Source: Chryseobacterium oranimense (GTDB lineage Bacteria; Bacteroidota; Bacteroidia; Flavobacteriales; Weeksellaceae). From it: 64,000 nt of DNA. Each line of letters starts with the position of its first letter. Position 1 is the stretch's first letter. Location of the stretch: positions 1,612,001 to 1,676,000 of the forward strand of contig NZ_CP104203.1 in the NCBI RefSeq assembly GCF_025244725.1, in the 5' to 3' direction. This document shows, in pieces, positions 59,872-64,000 of the stretch. The notes below the pieces were generated by a model. It was given only the letters and a program-made list of their open reading frames with translations, was not told where the DNA came from and searched no databases. The position numbers were made by a program, and so were the translations under genes.

Positions 59872-60249
59872 ATGAAAAAAGTAACAGGAATCGGTGGTAT
59901 CCTTTTCAAATCAAAAGATCCCAATGCCATGAACGAATGGTATAAAACGCATCTTGGCCTTGAAACCAGTCCTTACGGAACAAGTTTTGAATGGCGTGAG
60001 AGTGAAGATACCACTAAAAAAGGGCTTACCCAATGGGCTCCTTTTGCGGAAACCACCAAGTATTTTGAGCCTTCTGTAAAAGATTTTATGATCAATTACA
60101 GGGTGGACAACCTTGAAGCTTTGGCGGAGGAATTAAAAAAGGAAAATGTTACCATTCTGGATACCATTGAAACCTATGATTATGGAAAATTCCTGCATAT
60201 CCTGGATCTTGAAGGAAACAAAATTCAGTTATGGGAACCTATTGATTAG
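59872..60249 (+). CDS. VOC (glyoxalase-like) protein
   Basis: 125 residues. Two beta-alpha-beta-beta-beta units: the first starts GIGGILFKSKDPNAMNEWYK, the second FMINYRVDNLEALAEELK, ending DLEGNKIQLWEP as in vicinal-oxygen-chelate proteins. The usual metal ligand His at the first strand is absent and the Glu in QLWEP is kept, so metal-dependent catalysis is uncertain. Stands alone with a strong terminator after it. Confidence 0.88.
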   Translation: MKKVTGIGGILFKSKDPNAMNEWYKTHLGLETSPYGTSFEWRESEDTTKKGLTQWAPFAETTKYFEPSVKDFMINYRVDNLEALAEELKKENVTILDTIETYDYGKFLHILDLEGNKIQLWEPID

Positions 60250-60269
60250 TTACTCATCATATAAAATTA

Positions 60270-60298
60270 AAAAAGTCCGGTACAATCCCGGACTTTTT
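60270..60298. terminator. Bidirectional terminator between VOC and DUF2723 genes
   Basis: Perfect 11-bp stem AAAAAGTCCGG (60270-60280) / CCGGACTTTTT (60288-60298) with a 7-base loop. Confidence 0.88.
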
Positions 60299-60332
60299 CT
60301 TTTAGCTAAGCTTTATTTTCTTTAAAATTCAT

Positions 60333-63300
60333 CTACCGGGTTACTTTCATCAACGCCCTGGTAATCTGATCTTCCTTCTCTTTGGAATAGGTAGAATCAT
60401 AAGGTTCCATCACATCGAACAGATATTGGTAGAAAGGAGCAATTTTCTGTACGTTTTCAGATTCTTTTATAGCCTTTTCCTTACCCATCTGCTGAAGGTT
60501 CCTGATAAAAGCATTGAATTTTTTATCAATCGGTTCTATGGATTTTACAAGATAAGCATAAGCTTTCTCATTCTGACCCAGTTTCTTGTAAGCATCTGTA
60601 ACTGCACCCACCACCAGAGAATATTCCATTGGCTTTACTCTCATCTGCCTCGCCGACTGCTTCTGGAATGCCGGGGAAAGGCTCAGGTAATAATCGTATT
60701 CTTCAAAGATTTCTTTTTTAAGGATTTCTGCCAGCTGAAGTCCTTTTTTTTCCTGGCCTGCCATAATATACCCTGTTACCATAGAGCTTAATGAACGCGG
60801 ATCATTGTATTTTTCAGCAGGAATTTCTTTTGATGCAAGATCAAGCAATTCCACGGCCTTTGCTTTCTGTCCGCTCAATGCCAATGCCGAGGCTGCCCTG
60901 CCAACAGCCATTCTGTAAACTATAATATTTGAGGTCGCTGCTTCGTCATAATGATTCCCCAGATCTTTAAAATTTCCCCATCTGAAGTTTTTCACGATAT
61001 GATAAAGTGAATTGACATCTACCATTCCGATATCTCCATCCGGCCTTGGCGCTGAATGAATCGGTACAAGCTTATAGCTGAAACCCTCGAACTGCAGATA
61101 TTCATCAAGATAGAAGGTATTTTCGCTGTCGTAAATTCCTCCTGATGAGAAGTTAACCGGACGTTTCCAGTCGAAATTCGCCAGCATATCCATCATCAAC
61201 AGGTTATTTTTATAAAGGGTGTTTCCTTTATAGGTGATCATAATCTGGTTCACCACATTCGGAAGATCTGCCTGGGTGATGATGCCTGCTTTTAAAGCAT
61301 TTTCTTTATTAACAGGGAGGATAAATCGGTTGACGGGTAAAATATTATACTGTTCATACTTCTCTTCCCCGAAATACATTTTTAAAAGCTCATCTTTTTC
61401 AGGAGATTTGAATTTTAGGAAACTGATTGCCTCTTTTAGGGTGATAGAATCCTGTGTCAGATATTTTCTAAAAGCTCCGAATTGAGTATCAGGAGCACCC
61501 TGCTCTTTCAGCATGGAGAAAATTCCTTCCCAGTCTTCTTTTTTCATCAGGTAGATCTGGTCGTTGACGCCATCCCTGTAATCTTCATGATTCAATTGGG
61601 AAGGGATTGGATTTGCATTATATGTTTTTCTCTTTACCTGATCAATATACCATGGTGTCCCCAACAGGGTAAAGTTTACTGTTTTTACATCATCTCTGAA
61701 ACGTTCCGTTTCCTGGATAGCCCATACGGGGAAGGTGTCATTGTCACCGTAGATAAAAATAATATCGTCTTTAGAGAGTGATTTGAGAAATGAATAGGCA
61801 TAATCCCGCGCCGCTGATTTTTTGCTTCGGTCATGCGGTGCATAATTCTGGAAGCCCATCATAAAAGGAACGCCTAATAAAACTACTCCCAAAGCGATAT
61901 TTGCTCCGTTGGACTTTACTTTTGACTGGATAAACCATAAAATAGCCGCCGCTCCAAGTCCGATCCAGATAGCAAATGCGTAGAAAGAGCCTACCATTGC
62001 ATAATCTCTCTCCCTTACTTCAAAAGGTTTTACGCCGGTATAGAAAACAATTCCTACACTGGTTAAAATAAATAATGAAAGCAGGGCATAGAATCTACCA
62101 AAGTCCCTGTTTAGCTGAAAAAAGAAACCAATCAATCCTAAAATTAAGGGTAAAAAGAAGAATTTAACCGTGCTTTCATTCTTGAATTTAGCAGGCATTT
62201 TATCCTGGTTTCCAAGCAAAGCATTATCGATAAAAGAAATTCCGGAGATCCAGTTTCCTTTTGTATTCTCCATATTTCCTTCAAGGTCGTTCTGTCTCCC
62301 CACGAAGTTCCACATCAGGTATCTTACGAAGTAATATCCGTTCTGGAAGGTAATGAAATAATCCATATTCTGGGCCAGGGAAGGCTTCTGAACATTGATC
62401 AGGTTATACGGTTTAACCTTCAGATAATCTGCTGCCGTAATGGTTTTGTTTTCATATTTCTCTCTCAGCTCATCGAAGATCTGCTTAGCTTGCGGATTAT
62501 CTGCTACATCTTCATTGGCATAGTTAAAAGTAAAATCAGGGGCTCCGTACATGGAAATATAGTTGGCCATTACATCTTTATCCTGATTGAACATCCTTGG
62601 CATCAGACTGATATGAGATTTACTGAACACATAATTGAAACGGTCACCTGTTTTTCGGTAAGTTCCGGTTTTTTCATCTTTTTCATAGATGTCGCCCGTC
62701 TTTTGAGTCTTGTAACTTCCGTCTTCATTCTTATCCATTCCGTTGGCATCAAGGAAAGCTGTGTAATTCTGACCGTAGATAGTAGGCCAGTCACCGTATT
62801 GTTCCCTGTTATAGTAATCCAGCATTCCAATTGCCGTATCTGGGTCATTAAGGTTCATCGGTGGGTTAGCATTCGCTCTGATAGGAATAACCATCCAGCA
62901 TGAAAAGCCTATCACCATATACACAATGGATAAAGTGATTGTCTGGAAAAGATTTTTCTTCGATTTTCTGCCATATTTTATTAATAAAAAGGACATTAAA
63001 ACCATCAGAATAAATGCAGCAATGGTTCCCGAATGGAAAGGAAGTCCAAGCCCGTTGACGAAGAATATTTCAAGTCTCCCGAACATGGTCATAATTAATG
63101 GGAAGATAATTTTGAATACAATGATCAAAATTCCCAATGTAATAGCATTGGCCCAGATAAAGTTTTTCCAGGTAAATTTGTAATTTCTTGCATAATACAC
63201 TAAACATACAGCCGGAACTGCAAGCATACACATCATGTGAACTCCTACCGAAAGCCCTAATACAAAGAAAATAAGGATGATCCATCTTTCGCTGTCTTTC

Positions 63301-63818
63301 GCCAGGTATTCGTTTTCCCATTTGGTAATCAGCCAAACGAGTAAAGCTATAAACATGGAAGCCATGGAATATACTTCTCCTTCTACCGCAGAAAACCAGA
63401 AAGTATCCGAGAAAGTAAAGCATAACGCTCCTACTGCACCTGCAAAAAGAATGGAGATTTCCTGGTGTTTGGTCACTTCATCAAAATCCTTGTTCAGCAG
63501 CCGTCTTACAAAATGGGTAATCGTCCAGAATAAAAATAAAATCGTCAGCGCACTGAAAAGTGAAGACATTGCATTGATCACAATGGCATAATTCTGTTCA
63601 TTTCCCAATGCAAATATACTGGCCACAGCGCCCACAATCTGGAATAAAGCTGCTCCGGGAGCATGCGTTACTTCAAGTTTTACCGCAGAAGAAATATATT
63701 CGCCGCAGTCCCAGAAACTCAGATAATGTTCCATGGTGGAGCCGTACGTAATGAGTGCAATGGTAAAAATCACCCATCCTAAAACGGTGTTCCACTTTTT
63801 AAAAGACCAGTTTTTCAT
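60333..63818 (-). CDS. DUF2723 membrane protein (GT117-like glycosyltransferase)
   Basis: 1161 residues. The N-terminal half holds about a dozen membrane helices with the DUF2723 hallmarks GSTMEHYLSFWDCGEYISSA and KLEVTHAPGAALFQIVGA. The early acidic residues (WDCGE) correspond to the Asp-Glu expected in GT-C type transferases. A large soluble C-terminal half (about 620-1161) has IFIYGDNDTFPVWAIQE, which is common in the family, and ends in TPR-like helices (EKAYAYLVKSIEPI). The family is related to protein O-mannosyltransferases and TMEM260. Bacteroidota usually carry one or two copies. Sugar and target are unknown. Confidence 0.9.
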   Translation of the reverse strand: MKNWSFKKWNTVLGWVIFTIALITYGSTMEHYLSFWDCGEYISSAVKLEVTHAPGAALFQIVGAVASIFALGNEQNYAIVINAMSSLFSALTILFLFWTITHFVRRLLNKDFDEVTKHQEISILFAGAVGALCFTFSDTFWFSAVEGEVYSMASMFIALLVWLITKWENEYLAKDSERWIILIFFVLGLSVGVHMMCMLAVPAVCLVYYARNYKFTWKNFIWANAITLGILIIVFKIIFPLIMTMFGRLEIFFVNGLGLPFHSGTIAAFILMVLMSFLLIKYGRKSKKNLFQTITLSIVYMVIGFSCWMVIPIRANANPPMNLNDPDTAIGMLDYYNREQYGDWPTIYGQNYTAFLDANGMDKNEDGSYKTQKTGDIYEKDEKTGTYRKTGDRFNYVFSKSHISLMPRMFNQDKDVMANYISMYGAPDFTFNYANEDVADNPQAKQIFDELREKYENKTITAADYLKVKPYNLINVQKPSLAQNMDYFITFQNGYYFVRYLMWNFVGRQNDLEGNMENTKGNWISGISFIDNALLGNQDKMPAKFKNESTVKFFFLPLILGLIGFFFQLNRDFGRFYALLSLFILTSVGIVFYTGVKPFEVRERDYAMVGSFYAFAIWIGLGAAAILWFIQSKVKSNGANIALGVVLLGVPFMMGFQNYAPHDRSKKSAARDYAYSFLKSLSKDDIIFIYGDNDTFPVWAIQETERFRDDVKTVNFTLLGTPWYIDQVKRKTYNANPIPSQLNHEDYRDGVNDQIYLMKKEDWEGIFSMLKEQGAPDTQFGAFRKYLTQDSITLKEAISFLKFKSPEKDELLKMYFGEEKYEQYNILPVNRFILPVNKENALKAGIITQADLPNVVNQIMITYKGNTLYKNNLLMMDMLANFDWKRPVNFSSGGIYDSENTFYLDEYLQFEGFSYKLVPIHSAPRPDGDIGMVDVNSLYHIVKNFRWGNFKDLGNHYDEAATSNIIVYRMAVGRAASALALSGQKAKAVELLDLASKEIPAEKYNDPRSLSSMVTGYIMAGQEKKGLQLAEILKKEIFEEYDYYLSLSPAFQKQSARQMRVKPMEYSLVVGAVTDAYKKLGQNEKAYAYLVKSIEPIDKKFNAFIRNLQQMGKEKAIKESENVQKIAPFYQYLFDVMEPYDSTYSKEKEDQITRALMKVTR

Positions 63819-63820
63819 AT

Positions 63821-63843
63821 ACTATGTAATTTCAATACATAGT
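63821..63843 (-). promoter_or_regulatory. Inverted repeat just before the DUF2723 start codon
   Basis: ACTATGTA (63821-63828) / TACATAGT (63836-63843), perfect 8 bp with a 7-base loop, 2 bases before the ATG on the minus strand. In RNA it could mask the start; in DNA it could be an operator. The last 150 bases of the window hold nothing else I recognise. Confidence 0.5.
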
Positions 63844-64000
63844 AAGACAACCCAGATCGGGGAATTATTACATAGGTATATACAAAAAATTTTTTAGTCA
63901 GATAAAAGACAGCCGCATTTTACCCAAAAGATTATTTCAGTTTAAATTTCCTGTTCCTATATTCCCAAATCAATTATGATTCGGTTTCCTGTTATTCCCT

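Overview
The window looks like chromosomal DNA of a flavobacterium close to Chryseobacterium (Bacteroidota). The evidence is AT-rich DNA, type IX secretion (T9SS) C-terminal sorting domains, SusC-like TonB receptors with carboxypeptidase-regulatory domains, a FecI/FecR pair, DUF2480 and DUF2723 proteins, a GG-leader 'bacteriocin-like' peptide, and promoters of the Bacteroidota type (TTTG-N19-TAnnTTTG). No rRNA, CRISPR array, integrase or transposase was seen. There is one tRNA, Ser(UGA).

Layout. 1-3.5 kb: end of a response regulator and two related secreted proteins. 3.7-5.8 kb: two adjacent class I terpene synthases. 6.1-15.6 kb: YwqK/MORN-type protein, lipoproteins, a TPR histidine kinase with its LuxR regulator, an M13 peptidase, tRNA-Ser and a DUF6624-like protein. 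15.8-19.7 kb: TonB receptor plus beta-propeller phytase, a phytate-phosphate uptake unit. 20.0-38.6 kb: XRE regulator, then a large Rhs polymorphic-toxin locus. 38.8-40.5 kb: fatty-acid-hydroxylase-like enzyme, GG-leader peptide, small coiled-coil protein. 40.5-50.6 kb: ECF sigma / FecR / STN-TonB receptor regulon with a beta-helix lipoprotein, a T9SS protein, a lipoprotein and an S41 protease. 50.7-53.4 kb: AraC regulator divergent from an MFS exporter, plus an NTF2-like protein. 53.6-56.6 kb: SufR-like Fe-S regulator divergent from superoxide dismutase, DUF2480, FMN reductase and ferredoxin. 56.7-63.8 kb: ketopantoate-reductase-like enzyme, Crp/Fnr regulator, LLM oxidoreductase, VOC protein and a giant DUF2723 membrane protein.

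The most remarkable part is the Rhs locus, read right to left. A promoter matching the Bacteroidota consensus drives three genes spaced 5 bp apart: a T9SS propeller protein, an SpvB-like YD protein and a DUF6443/Rhs-core protein carrying the current toxin tip. Behind it lie four tandem four-helix membrane proteins (probable immunity proteins, made by a 1032-bp duplication). Then comes about 7 kb of displaced cassettes: one intact orphan tip with its core homology arm, one frameshifted tip, several short tip ends, and an immunity-like gene directly after each. This reads as a fossil record of successive tip replacements.

A second notable signal is at the SufR-like/SOD divergence. A perfect CAAC-N6-GTTG inverted repeat, the motif known for cyanobacterial SufR, sits on the -33 position of the SOD promoter.
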